A stretch of 64,000 nucleotides of DNA from Amycolatopsis benzoatilytica AK 16/65. Its GTDB lineage: Bacteria > Actinomycetota > Actinomycetes > Mycobacteriales > Pseudonocardiaceae. The notes below the pieces were generated by a model. It did no database searches. It worked only from the letters and a program-made list of their open reading frames with translations, and was not told the origin of the DNA. Below are positions 52,501-61,200 of the stretch, piece by piece. Within the stretch, counting starts at the first letter, position 1. Every line of letters begins with the position of its first letter. The position numbers were made by a program, and so were the translations under genes. The stretch is taken from positions 1,772,561-1,836,560 of the forward strand of contig NZ_KB912942.1 in the NCBI RefSeq assembly GCF_000383915.1. The letters run 5' to 3'.

Positions 52501-52943
52501 ACCACCGCCGGCACGATCGCGGCGACGAGCAGTTGCGGCAGGTAACGGGCGAAGTACCCGTCGAGCCGGTCCACCCCTCGGGTCGCGAGCGTGGCCACCT
52601 CGGCGGGCGACCGCGTCGCCGAGCGCGGCCCGGCGCGCAGCGCGGCCCCCACGACCGCGTCGCGCAGCTGCGACAACGCCCGTGCCGACGCCCGGTGCGC
52701 AGTCGTTTCGGAAAGCCAGGCGACTCCGGCTCGCGCAAGCACCACGCCAGCCAGCGCAACGACCGGCAGCACGAGCGCGGAGAGCGCGGCACCGTCGAGA
52801 AAAGCTCGCGAAATGCTGTACGCCAGCAGTTCCGCTTGAGCCAGCACGAGCACCGCCGTCAGCCCGCCGAACGCGGCGCAGCCGAGGATGAACGGCCGTA
52901 CCGCGCTGGCGAGCCGCAGCAGCCGCGGGTCCAGGGGCCGCAT
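49533..52943 (-). CDS. cydDC: fused CydDC heterodimer-type ABC exporter
   Basis: An 1136-aa fusion of CydD and CydC. Each half has a six-helix membrane domain and an ATPase (both Walker A motifs GPSGAGKST). The first half's signature is degenerate (LSTGQIRRVALARA), the second is VSGGERQRIGVARA; Walker B motifs are VLLDEPTEGVDA and MVLDEPTAHLDA. A Pro/Ala linker joins them near residue 570. CydDC exports thiols (glutathione/cysteine in E. coli) or transports haem and is needed for cytochrome bd assembly. Its ATG overlaps the cydB stop (ATGA). Confidence 0.95.
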   Translation of the reverse strand: MRPLDPRLLRLASAVRPFILGCAAFGGLTAVLVLAQAELLAYSISRAFLDGAALSALVLPVVALAGVVLARAGVAWLSETTAHRASARALSQLRDAVVGAALRAGPRSATRSPAEVATLATRGVDRLDGYFARYLPQLLVAAIVPAVVGARILFADWTAALIVALTVPLIPAFMILIGLFTQRDVRRQWRTLSVLGDHFLDLVAGLSVLTAFGRARAQRKTLREITERYRVQTMRTLRVAFLSALALELLATLSVAVVAVSIGLRLLAGDLDLRTALVVLILAPEVYLPLRAVGARFHDSAEGLAAAEEIVELTGEAPASRVSGVLPGATPNLLQLENVTVTGRSGAILDGFSLVVRPGQVVGVVGPSGAGKSTLLDLLLGWRTPDRGQVRVGDVDLADLDHEAWRHRIAWVPQQPRLVAGTVADNVRLGSPNATEAAVRAASAAAALDVPLSVEVGELGAGLSTGQIRRVALARAILLDRPLVLLDEPTEGVDAATEAAILHRLPQVLAGRTAVVVTHHPAVLALCDRVVTVSGPTAEPVAAPAAPPAAPPPSTTVAEPAADSSPGIWRPLREALRPHRLRLASACLVATAALGCGVALTATSSWLIASAALHPPVLSLMVAIVAVRTFGLAKGVLRYVERLLTHDVALRMLTELRVRVWSQLVRIGPAVTARQRRGELLHRLISDVDSQQDLVVRGLVPGVSTVAVLGGTAVTLGLLLPSAGAAAALGLALAAIVAPAVTAVAARRTERAAARLRTDLSARTVELLQASADLIAFDAAGARHAELRELDRRATAAARRSAARRGLGSGLAVLGVGLTSVVCLALGVLAVHAGAISGPALAVLALTPLAAAELVTGLPDAAQRLLGAGAAAHRLARLDATPAPQSEPASPRCAPAAEELVASKLSVRWPGTSRDAVQDVDLAIGHRLRLALTGPSGAGKSTVIAALMRYLDPSSGRILLDGADTRSYDSDSVRAQIAWCGPDTHLFDSTLRENLRLARPDASDDEIQAALALSQLGRWSASLPDGLDTALGTHGTPVSGGERQRIGVARALLSARPIMVLDEPTAHLDAPTAQALAADLLAATRDRSALVATHRPGEFPAMPEYRLTAPEPVRAAARERGPGEPLPHPVSSLGNG

Positions 52944-53959
52944 CAGTGCGTGCCCGGCAGCCCGGCGTCGGCCGGAATGCTGTGCCGTCCGACTCGCTTG
53001 CGGAAGACCCAGTAGGTCCAGGTCTGGTAAACGAGCACGATCGGGGTGAACGCCACCGCGACCCAGGACATGATCTGCAGCGTGTAGTGGGTCGAGGAGG
53101 CGTTGGTGGTGGTGAGGCTGAACGCGGAGTCGGTGGTGGAGGGCAGCACCGCCGGGTAGAGCGACCAGAACAGCGTCGCGGTGGTCCCGACGATCGCCAG
53201 CGCGGTGCAGAGGAACGCGAGCCCGTCGCGTCCGGTCGTCCCGAGCAGAATCCCCGCCGCGAGCAGGGCGGCCGCGGCGGCGGCGAAAACCCAGGTCCAC
53301 CCGCCGTGGTCGAGTGCGGTCCAGACGAGGAAACCGCCTCCGCACAGGACCGCCGCACCGCCGAGCGGTGCGATCAGCGCCTGCGCCCGGTCGCGCACCG
53401 TGCCGCTGGTCTTGAGCGCGAGGAAAACCGTGCCGTGCAAGGTGAACACGGTGAGCGTTGCGAGCCCGCCGAGCAGCGCGTAGGGGTTGAGCAGGGTGAA
53501 GAAGGTGCCGGTGAAGTGGTGCTGGGCATCGAGCGGGACACCGTGCACGATGTTGCCGAACGCGACGCCCCACAGCAGCGCCGGCAGCGCGGACCCGACC
53601 GTGATCACCCAGTCCCAGGTATTGCGCCAGCGCGGGCTGTCGATCTTGCCTCGGAACTCGAAGGCCACGCCGCGCCCGATGAGCGCCACCAGGATCACCA
53701 GCAGCGCGAGGTAGAACCCGGAGAACAGGCTCGCGTACCAGAGCGGGAAGGCGGCGAAGGTCGCACCGCCCGCTACGAGCAGCCACACCTCGTTGCCGTC
53801 CCAGACCGGGCCGATCGTGTTGATCAGCACCCGGCGGTCGGTGTTGTCGCGGCCGAGGACGCGCAGCAGCACGCCGACGCCGAAGTCGAATCCTTCGAGG
53901 ACGAAATAGCCGGTCCACAGGACCGCGATGAGCAGGAACCAGAGGTCGGTGAGGGCCAT
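52943..53959 (-). CDS. cydB: cytochrome bd oxidase subunit II
   Basis: A 338-aa membrane protein. TDLWFLLIAVLWTGYFVLEGFDFGVGVLL and NTIGPVWDGNEVWLLVAGGATFAAFP are the conserved subunit II start, and the last helix ends before RKRVGRHSIPA. Subunit II stabilises the haem-bearing subunit and contributes to oxygen and proton paths. It lies 14 bp after cydA and overlaps cydDC, giving a cydA-cydB-cydDC operon. Confidence 0.96.
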   Translation of the reverse strand: MALTDLWFLLIAVLWTGYFVLEGFDFGVGVLLRVLGRDNTDRRVLINTIGPVWDGNEVWLLVAGGATFAAFPLWYASLFSGFYLALLVILVALIGRGVAFEFRGKIDSPRWRNTWDWVITVGSALPALLWGVAFGNIVHGVPLDAQHHFTGTFFTLLNPYALLGGLATLTVFTLHGTVFLALKTSGTVRDRAQALIAPLGGAAVLCGGGFLVWTALDHGGWTWVFAAAAAALLAAGILLGTTGRDGLAFLCTALAIVGTTATLFWSLYPAVLPSTTDSAFSLTTTNASSTHYTLQIMSWVAVAFTPIVLVYQTWTYWVFRKRVGRHSIPADAGLPGTH

Positions 53960-53973
53960 GTCGGTGCTCCGGC

Positions 53974-55371
53974 TCAGTAGGCGAAGGCCGCGGGCCGCGG
54001 CTCGTCGGATTCGGCTTCGTCCGCGGCGGCCGGCGGCGGCGGCCCGGCTTTGGCGTAGCGGACCATCAGCACGCCGTCGACGATCGCGAGCACGCCGTAG
54101 AGAACCGTGAAGACGATCATCGAAGTGAGCACGCTCCACGCGGGGACGGCAGGCGAGACCGAGTTGGCGGTCTTGAGCACGCCGAACACCGACCACGGCT
54201 GGCGGCCCATCTCGGTGAAGATCCAGCCCACGCTGTTGGCGAGGAAAGGAAACGCCAGCGCGATCGTCGTCGCGGGAAGGAACCAGCGGGCGCGCGGGCT
54301 GCGGCCGCGGCGGAACATCCACAGTCCGATCACCGAGATCAGCAGGCACAGGAACCCGAGGCCGATCATCAGCCGGAACGTCCAGTACGTCACCGGGATG
54401 TCCGGCCGGTAGTCGCCCGGGCCGAACTTCTGCTGCTCGGCTGCCTGAAGGTCGTTGATGCCCTCGACCTTGCCGTCGAAATGGCCGGTCGCCATGAACG
54501 AGAGCACGCCGGGAACGCGGACGCTGAACTTCTCCTGCTTACCGTCGAGCGAGCCGATGGTGAAGATCGAGAACGACGCGGGCGACACGGTGTCGTAGAG
54601 AGCTTCGGCGGCGGCCATCTTCATGGGCTGCTGCTGGGTCATCAGCCGGGCCTGCAGATCGCCGGTGACGATGACGCCGAGGCTGGCGACGAGAACCGTG
54701 ACGAGGGCGATCTTCATCGACGGCCGGAACACCTCGGCGGAGCGTTTCCGCTTGAGCTGCCAGGCACTGATGCCGGCCACGAACATGCCGCCGGTGAGGA
54801 AGCAGGCGGTGATGGTGTGCGCGAACGCGCCGATCGCGGTCGAGTTGGACAGCACCGCGCCGAAATCCTTCAGTTCGGCGCGCCCGGTCGCCGGGTTCAC
54901 CGCGTAGCCGACCGGATGCTGCATCCACGAGTTGGCGGCCAGGATGAAGTAGGCCGAGAGCAGTGTCCCGATCGACGCGAGCCAGATGGTGGCCAGGTGC
55001 AGCCGCTTCGGCAGCCGGTCCCAGCCGAAGATCCACAGGCCCAGGAACGTCGATTCGAGGAAGAACGCCAGCAGTCCTTCGATCGCCAGCGGAGCCCCGA
55101 AGATATCGCCGACGAAGCTGCTGTAGTCCGACCAGTTCATCCCGAACTGGAACTCCTGGACGATCCCGGTCACCACGCCCATCGCGAAGTTGATCAGGAA
55201 CAGCTTGCCCCAGAACTTCGTCATCCGCCGCCAGCGTTCGTCGCCGGTGCGGACCCACGCGGTCTGCATGCCGGCGACGAGGAAGGAGAGGCCGATGGTG
55301 AGCGGGACGAAGAGGAAGTGGTAAACGGTGGTGATCCCGAACTGCCACCGCGCCAGGTCCAGGGCGTTCAT
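53974..55371 (-). CDS. cydA: cytochrome bd oxidase subunit I
   Basis: A 465-aa, nine-helix subunit carrying haems b558, b595 and d. LARWQFGITTVYHFLFVPLTIGLSFLVAG contains the conserved N-terminal His, NFAMGVVTGIVQEFQFGMNWSDYS and GLLAFFLESTFLGLWIFGWDRL are diagnostic, and the quinol-binding Q-loop region is short. It oxidises menaquinol and reduces O2 with very high affinity. GGAGAC precedes ATG 55371. A DosR-like element lies 67 bp upstream, consistent with low-oxygen induction. Confidence 0.97.
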   Translation of the reverse strand: MNALDLARWQFGITTVYHFLFVPLTIGLSFLVAGMQTAWVRTGDERWRRMTKFWGKLFLINFAMGVVTGIVQEFQFGMNWSDYSSFVGDIFGAPLAIEGLLAFFLESTFLGLWIFGWDRLPKRLHLATIWLASIGTLLSAYFILAANSWMQHPVGYAVNPATGRAELKDFGAVLSNSTAIGAFAHTITACFLTGGMFVAGISAWQLKRKRSAEVFRPSMKIALVTVLVASLGVIVTGDLQARLMTQQQPMKMAAAEALYDTVSPASFSIFTIGSLDGKQEKFSVRVPGVLSFMATGHFDGKVEGINDLQAAEQQKFGPGDYRPDIPVTYWTFRLMIGLGFLCLLISVIGLWMFRRGRSPRARWFLPATTIALAFPFLANSVGWIFTEMGRQPWSVFGVLKTANSVSPAVPAWSVLTSMIVFTVLYGVLAIVDGVLMVRYAKAGPPPPAAADEAESDEPRPAAFAY

Positions 55372-55437
55372 GCGGGTCTCCTGCTCGCTCCGGAAGGTGT
55401 CCTGGGGATCATCGGGGCCGGAGGGCGGGTGCGGAGA

Positions 55438-55451
55438 GGGTCCTTGGTCAT
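55438..55451 (-). promoter_or_regulatory. DosR-like element before cydABDC
   Basis: GGGTCCTTGGTCAT keeps GGG-C, the TT centre and GTC of the local box. It is 67 bp before the cydA start. Three of ten fixed positions differ, so support is mostly positional. Confidence 0.35.
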
Positions 55452-55453
55452 TT

Positions 55454-55487
55454 CGGCGACGGTCGCAGGGCCCTGCGACCGTCGCCG
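55454..55487. terminator. 34-bp perfect palindrome upstream of cydA
   Basis: Arms at 55454-55470 and 55471-55487 pair perfectly over 17 bp with no spacer (centre AGGGCCCT). It lies between the end of the upstream membrane-protein gene and the cyd promoter region. As RNA it gives a strong hairpin that can end the upstream transcript. As DNA it is a perfect dyad that a dimer could bind. Confidence 0.6.
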
Positions 55488-55518
55488 GACGGTTCGGGCG
55501 GCTGAAACGAGGCCGGGC

Positions 55519-55968
55519 TCAGCCCGCCGTGCGACGGGAACGGACGAGAGCCGGCGCGCCCAGGCCGATGGCGGCCAGTCCGAGCACTACCGCCGCACCG
55601 GCGCCGACCACGCCGTTGCCGGTGCCGGGACCGCCGTCGGCGACGGCCAGGCTCAGCACTCCGCCGAGCACGGCGACCAGCCCGGCCGACAGAGCCACGA
55701 CGGCCCCGCGCCGCCCGCCGTTGCCGAGGCGGCGGCGGGAGCGGGACAGAGCCAGCCCGCCGATGACCGCGCCGGCCAGCGCCAGCAGTGCCGCGGCGGA
55801 GGCCCAAAGACGGGCCGGGGTGAAGCCGTAGGAAACCGGGTCGGCCGCTTGGGCAAGGACGTGCGCGGCCGCTGGCGCGGCTGGCCCGAAAGCGGCGGGC
55901 AAGGCGTTGAGCAGGTGATGGACGGATATGAGTAGTCCCTTCCTTTCCTCTGGACGTCGCCTGAGCAT
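55519..55968 (-). CDS. small multi-pass membrane protein (DUF6223-like)
   Basis: A 149-aa protein. The stretch ISVHHLLNALPAAFGPAAPAAAHVLAQA looks like a signal or first helix. YGFTPARLWASAAALLALAGAVIGGLAL follows, then two further helices ending PALVRSRRTAG. The YGFTPARLW segment is reminiscent of DUF6223 proteins of actinomycetes. Start is uncertain: ATG 55968 gives 16 extra polar residues. It is divergent from the sensor kinase gene. Function unknown. Confidence 0.6.
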   Translation of the reverse strand: MLRRRPEERKGLLISVHHLLNALPAAFGPAAPAAAHVLAQAADPVSYGFTPARLWASAAALLALAGAVIGGLALSRSRRRLGNGGRRGAVVALSAGLVAVLGGVLSLAVADGGPGTGNGVVGAGAAVVLGLAAIGLGAPALVRSRRTAG

Positions 55969-56044
55969 GTCCGCGGTCCCGCCGCCGGTCGTCCGGCAGC
56001 TGCGGGCAATTCGTACTGCCGCGGACGCCGCAGGATCAGCGGAA

Positions 56045-56121
56045 CTACCGCGGGCGCGGTAGCCGGACGATGCGCCGCGGGCAGGAGGTTCCTGCGCCGA
56101 TATCCGATTAGAGTCCCAGGG
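56045..56121 (+). promoter_or_regulatory. hairpin/operator and leaderless-type promoter for sensor kinase
   Basis: CTACCGC-GGGC-GCGGTAG (56045-56062) is a perfect 7-bp inverted repeat. TAGAGT (56109-56114) sits seven bases before the kinase ATG, positioned as a -10 element of a leaderless transcript. No ribosome site is visible. Confidence 0.4.
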
Positions 56122-57240
56122 ATGCGCAGAGAACCGATCCGGCTCCGGGACTGGGCGATCGCCGCCGGCGTGGCGGCGGCGCTGCTGGTGATCGGGTTGG
56201 CCGAGCAGCACCCGGCCGGCGGGCTCGCTCCGATGGGCTACCTGCTGCTGGCCGCCGGCGGTCTGGCACTGGCCGGGCACCGTCGTGCCCCCCGTGCCGT
56301 GCTGGCCGCGACCGGATTGTCAGTCCTGGGGTACGAGGCCGTCGGCATCGACGTGCCGGCCCTCGCGTACCTCTTCGCGGTGTACGCGGCGGTACGGGCG
56401 GGACACTGGGTGGTCGCGGTGGTCGCGTCCGTGGTCATGGTGGGGGCGCTGCCGCTCGCGCTCCTCGTCTCTCCGCACGCCTGGACGGTGAGCGAGGCGT
56501 TCGCCCACAACCGGGACGTGCTCCAGCTGGCCTGGCTGGTCGCCGCCGGTTTGGCGGGCGAGGCGTTGCGGCAGGCCGAGCGGCGAGCGGACGAGGCCGA
56601 GCGAACGCGGGAGGAGACCGCGCGCCGCCGCGCCGACGAGGAGCGGCTGCACATCGCGCGCGAGCTGCACGATTCGCTCACCCACCAGATCTCGGTCATC
56701 AAAGTGCAGGCCGAGGCCGCCGTCCACGTGGCCCGCAAGCGCGGCGAACAGGTTCCGGAAGCGCTGCTGGCGATCCGGGAGGCGGGCCGTGAAGCGGCCA
56801 GCGAACTGCGCGCGACCTTGCAGGCGCTGCGCGATGACGACCGCAGCCCGCCGCGCGGGCTCGACCACGTCCCGGACCTGGTGGCGCGGGCCCGGACGAC
56901 CGGGCTGGACGCGACCCTGACGATCGCGGGAGACCTGGCCGGGCTGCCGGCCGCGGTGGACCGCACCGCGTATCGGATCGTTCAGGAGTCGCTGACCAAC
57001 ATCGGCCGGCATGCCGCCGCCGCGACCGCGTCGGTCCGGATCGACTGCGGCCCCGCCGCCCTGGTCATCCGGATCGACGACGACGGTGCCGGCCAGCCGG
57101 ACAGCGCGCCCGCGTCGGGGGTCGGGCTGATCGGGATGCGCGAACGGGTCATCGCTCTCGGCGGCCGGTTGCGGGCTGGACCGCGCGGCGAGGGCGGCTT
57201 CACCGTGCAGGCCGAACTGCCCGTGGCGCGGCTGTCGTGA
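56122..57240 (+). CDS. sensor histidine kinase, NarL/DesK-type
   Basis: A 372-aa membrane kinase. About five hydrophobic segments fill residues 10-140. A coiled coil (AERRADEAERTREETARRRADEERL) leads into the HisKA_3 phospho-acceptor helix IARELHDSLTHQISVIKVQ. The ATPase domain has QESLTNIGRHAAA and IRIDDDGAGQPDS. No haem-binding GAF domain is present, so it is not a DosS-type oxygen sensor. Its stop overlaps the regulator's GTG (GTGA). Confidence 0.93.
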   Translation: MRREPIRLRDWAIAAGVAAALLVIGLAEQHPAGGLAPMGYLLLAAGGLALAGHRRAPRAVLAATGLSVLGYEAVGIDVPALAYLFAVYAAVRAGHWVVAVVASVVMVGALPLALLVSPHAWTVSEAFAHNRDVLQLAWLVAAGLAGEALRQAERRADEAERTREETARRRADEERLHIARELHDSLTHQISVIKVQAEAAVHVARKRGEQVPEALLAIREAGREAASELRATLQALRDDDRSPPRGLDHVPDLVARARTTGLDATLTIAGDLAGLPAAVDRTAYRIVQESLTNIGRHAAAATASVRIDCGPAALVIRIDDDGAGQPDSAPASGVGLIGMRERVIALGGRLRAGPRGEGGFTVQAELPVARLS

Positions 57241-57899
57241 TCCGGGTCCTGCTGGTCGACGACCAGCCGCTCATCCGCAGCGGATTCCGCGCGCTGCTGG
57301 ACGTCGAGGAAGACATCCAGGTGGTCGCCGAGGCCGCCGACGGCAACGCGGGCCTGGCGCTGGCCAAACGGCATCTGCCCGACATCGCGCTCGTCGACAT
57401 CCAGATGCCGGTCCTCGACGGCATCGAGACCACCCGGCGGATCGCCGCGGATCCGGAGCTGGCCGCGGTGCACGTGGTCATTCTCACCAACTACGGCCTG
57501 GACGAGCACGTGTTCAACGCGCTGCGGGCCGGTGCGGCCGGCTTCCTCGTCAAGGACATCGAGCCGGAGGATTTCCTGCACGCCGTACGCGTCGCCGCGC
57601 GCGGCGACGCCCTGCTCGCACCGTCGATCACCCGCAAGCTCATCGACCGGTACGTCTCCCAGCCGCTCGCCGCCGGCCGCGCCGACGCATTGCGGCAGTT
57701 GACCAACCGCGAACGCGAAGCGGTGGCATTGGTGGCGGAAGGACTGTCCAACGACGAGATCGCCGGCCGCATGGTGATCAGCCCGACCACCGCGAAAACC
57801 CACGTCAACCGTGCGATGGCCAAGGTCCATGCCCGGGACCGCGCTCAGCTGGTCGTCCTCGCCTACGAATCCGGCCTGGTCGTCCCGCGCGGCCGCTGA
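57237..57899 (+). CDS. NarL/LuxR-type response regulator
   Basis: A 220-aa regulator. Receiver: IRVLLVDDQPLIRSGFRALLD, phospho-acceptor Asp in IALVDIQMPVLDG, and Lys in GFLVKDIEPEDF. LuxR HTH: LTNREREAVALVAEGLSNDEIAGRMVISPTTAKTHVNRAMAKVHARDRAQLVV. It is phosphorylated by the kinase encoded upstream. It might control the neighbouring NRPS-like gene or the divergent membrane protein gene. Confidence 0.94.
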   Translation: MIRVLLVDDQPLIRSGFRALLDVEEDIQVVAEAADGNAGLALAKRHLPDIALVDIQMPVLDGIETTRRIAADPELAAVHVVILTNYGLDEHVFNALRAGAAGFLVKDIEPEDFLHAVRVAARGDALLAPSITRKLIDRYVSQPLAAGRADALRQLTNREREAVALVAEGLSNDEIAGRMVISPTTAKTHVNRAMAKVHARDRAQLVVLAYESGLVVPRGR

Positions 57900-58052
57900 C
57901 GTTCGCGCGCGTTTTCCTTTCCCGTTCAGGATTTGTTCCCGAACGTTTCCGGAGAGCGTTTCCTGGCTTGGGATTTCTCAGTCTCCTCACAGCGTCGCGT
58001 ACTTAGCCTGCCACCGGCCAACGGACAATGCCGACGTGAGGAGCGGGCGGTC

Positions 58053-58130
58053 GTGATTTCAGCCGCAGACGGGAAGCATGCGCGGGCCAGGACGGCCGGA
58101 GCCGCATCCTCCCGCCGGTCCGCAGCTTGA
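58053..58130 (+). CDS. possible 25-aa leader peptide before the NRPS-like gene
   Basis: GTG 58053 with GAGGAG about nine bases upstream opens a 25-codon frame (VISAADGKHARARTAGAASS and RRSAA) with one Lys, one His and four Arg. It ends 37 bp before a terminator-like hairpin and 142 bp before the NRPS start. The layout resembles a transcription attenuator. Speculative. Confidence 0.3.
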   Translation: MISAADGKHARARTAGAASSRRSAA

Positions 58131-58167
58131 TCGCGGCGGTGCTTGCCGATTTCGGTGCCGGAGAACG

Positions 58168-58190
58168 AAAACGTCCGCTCCGGACGTTTT
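58168..58190 (+). terminator. intrinsic terminator/attenuator hairpin before NRPS-like gene
   Basis: AAAACGTCCG-CTC-CGGACGTTTT is a perfect 10-bp stem ending in a run of T, one of few classic intrinsic terminators in this GC-rich window. It lies 268 bp after the response regulator and 82 bp before the NRPS-like gene, so it may act as an attenuator in its leader. Confidence 0.65.
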
Positions 58191-58272
58191 TCGCCCGTTC
58201 CGCCCGCGTTCGGCCAGTTGCGACTGATTCGCCTTCGTCCTCTCCCGAAGCCCACCGCAGAACGGAAATGTT

Positions 58273-61200
58273 GTGAGCGAGGATCTGTCGCTTTCCCTTG
58301 AAGACACCGCACGTTTCCGCCCGGTGTCCCGGCGTGCGCCGTTTCCGGTGCGGCTGCACGAATTCTTCGAGCGGGCGTGCGACGAAACACCGGATGCGGT
58401 AGCGCTGGAGTGCGGGCCGGACCGGCTCAGCTACCGGGAGCTGGACGAGCGCGCGAACCGGCTGGCGCACGTGTTGATCCGCGGCGGGCTCGGACCGCAC
58501 CGCCGGGCGGGCCTGCTTATCCCGCGCTCCACCGACATGTACGTCGCGCTGCTCGCGGTGCTCAAGACCGGGGCCGCCTTCGTGCCGATCGATCCCGCCG
58601 CTCCCGCGGACCGCGTCGGCTACGTCGCCTCCGACGCGGCGCTCGACGTTCTGCTGGCCGCCCCCGAGCTGGCCTCTGCGACGACTGAGGTTCGCTGTCC
58701 GGTGGTCCGGCCGCAGGAGCTCGTCGCGGCGTCGGCGCGGGCGAGCGCGGCCCGGCCCCGGCTCTGGCCGGTGGACCGCGACGAGTGCTATGTCATCTAC
58801 ACCTCCGGGTCGACCGGACGGCCCAAGGGCGTCGCGGTGAGCCAGGCGAGCATCTGCAACTTCATCGGGGTCGTCGCGGACGTCTACCGGGTGCGCCGCA
58901 CCGACCGCGTGCACCAGGGCATGACGATCGCGTTCGATTTCTCCATCGAGGAGGTCTGGCCTACCTGGGCGGCGGGCGCGACGCTGGTCGCCGGTCCGGG
59001 CGGAGCCGACCGGATCGGGTCCGGGCTGGCGGATTTCCTGGAGCGCCACCGCATCACGCTCCTGTACTGCGTGCCCACGGTCCTGGCCACGGTGGATCGC
59101 GACCTGCCCGGCATCCGCACCGTCTTCGTCGGCGGCGAGGCCTGCCCCGCCGAGCTGGTCAGCCGGTGGAGCCGGCCCGGGCGGCGGATGCTCAACACCT
59201 ACGGTCCCACCGAGGCGACCGTCACCGCGACGTGGTGCGAGCTGGTGCCCGGACGTCCGGTCACCATCGGCCGGGCCCTGCCGACCTACCGGATCCGGCT
59301 GCTGGACGAGCGGCGGCGGCCGGTCCCGGACGGCGCGGTGGGGGAGATCTGCATCGGGGGGCCGGGTGTCGCGCTCGGCTACCTGAACCGGCCGGAGCTG
59401 ACCGCCGACCGGTTCCTGGACGATCCCCGGATCACCGGCGGCGGCAGGCTCTACCGCACCGGCGACCTCGGGCGGGTGCTCCCCGGCGGCGAGATCGAGT
59501 ACCTCGGCCGAGCCGACTCGGAGGTCAAGATCCGCGGGCACCGCATCGATCTCCAAGAGATCGAGAGCGTCCTGATGGAGCACCCCCAGGTGGCGGCGGC
59601 CGCGGTGGCGCCGCATCCCGACGCGCCGACCGAGGACCTCGTCGCGTACCTGATGTTCGCCCGCGGCAGGCACGATCGCGACGCGATCATCGCGGCGCTG
59701 CGGGAAACTCTGCGGCAGCGCCTGCCCGCGTCGATGGTTCCCGCGTACGTCGACGTGCTCGCCGAACTGCCGATGATGCCGAGCGGCAAGGTGGATCGCG
59801 GCCGCCTTCCGCGTCCCTCCGGCACCCGTTTCCACGCCGCCGCGACGGTGCCCGCCGAAACGGATGCGGAGCGCGCGCTCGCCGCGGTGTGGACCGAACT
59901 GCTCGGCACGCCGGACGTGTCGGTGACCGCCGACTTCTTCCTCGATTTCGGCGGCCATTCGCTGTTGGCCGCACGAGCGGTGTCGCTTCTGCGCGAACGG
60001 CGGGTGGCACCGGACGTGTCCGTCGCCGACGTCTATGCCCATCCCACGATCCGCGGGCTCGCTCGGGTGCTGGCCCACCGCGCGCCCGCGCAGGCGCGGC
60101 GGATTCCGGCCGCGCCGGTCGAGCGGGCCGGCCGGGCCCGGCTGTTCGGATGGGGCACCGCGCAACTCGGCACGTTGTGCGTGCTGTTGGTGCTGCTCGG
60201 GAGCCCGGCCGCGACAGTGCTCGGCCTTTCCGGGGGAGTGCTGTCCCTCGGCACGGTGTGGCAGCTGGTCGCGATTTCGCCGGTGGCCTATCTGCTGGCC
60301 CGTTTCCTGCTGCCGATCGCCGGGGTGCGGCTGCTGTCCCGGGGAGTGCGGCCCGGTGACTATCCATTGTGGAGCGCCGCGTACTTCCGGGTGTGGCTGG
60401 TGCACGGACTGCTGGCTCTCTCGCCGCTCGGTTCGATGAGCGGTTCTCCTGTGCTGCCATGGTATTTGCGGCTGCTCGGCGCCCGGGTGGGGCGGCATTG
60501 CCAGCTCGCGAGCGCGAACCTGGCGCTGCCGTCGCTGCTGAGCATCGGCGAGGACGTCAGCGTCGGGTACGGCGCGCATCTGCAGGCCGTCCGGGTCGAG
60601 GGAAACCGGGTCCGGATCGCGCCGGTCGTGCTCGGCGACCGGGTTTTCATCGGGGCCAACGCGGTCGTCGAACCGGGGGCCGAGCTGGCCGCCGGCGCGG
60701 GCCTCGCGGAGATGTCGGCGGCGACCGCCGGTCAGCGGATCCCGGCCGGGCAGTACTGGACTGGTTCTCCCGCACAGCGGGCCGCGGAGACCGACCCGCT
60801 TGTGGCGGCGCTGCGGGCCCGCCGCGGCCAGCCGCCGACGCGCGGATTCCTGGCCCGGTTCGCGGCGGCGTGGCTGGCGATCGAGCTGCTGCCGCTGCTG
60901 TTTCTCGCCCCGTCCATCGCACTCGGCAGCTGGCTCTATCTCACCCACGGCGTCGCAGGCGGCTGGTGGGCCTGCTTGCTGGCCGGGCCGGTGTCCGCGG
61001 GCAGCGTGTGCCTCGTCGTCTTCACCGGCAAGCGGCTGGTGCTCCCGGCCACCGTTCCCGGCATCTACTCCGTCGCGTCCGGCTTCGGCTTGCGCAAGTG
61101 GATCGCGGACAAACTGCTCCAGTCGAGCCTCGCCGCGACGAACTCGCTCTACTCGACGCTGTACACGCCCGGCTGGCTGCGTGCGCTCGGCGCTCGCATC

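Noticed and set aside
56122..57899. This kinase/regulator pair as DosS/DosR itself
   Set aside because: The kinase has a multi-helix membrane sensor and no haem-type GAF domain, and the regulator's recognition helix shows nothing specific to DosR.
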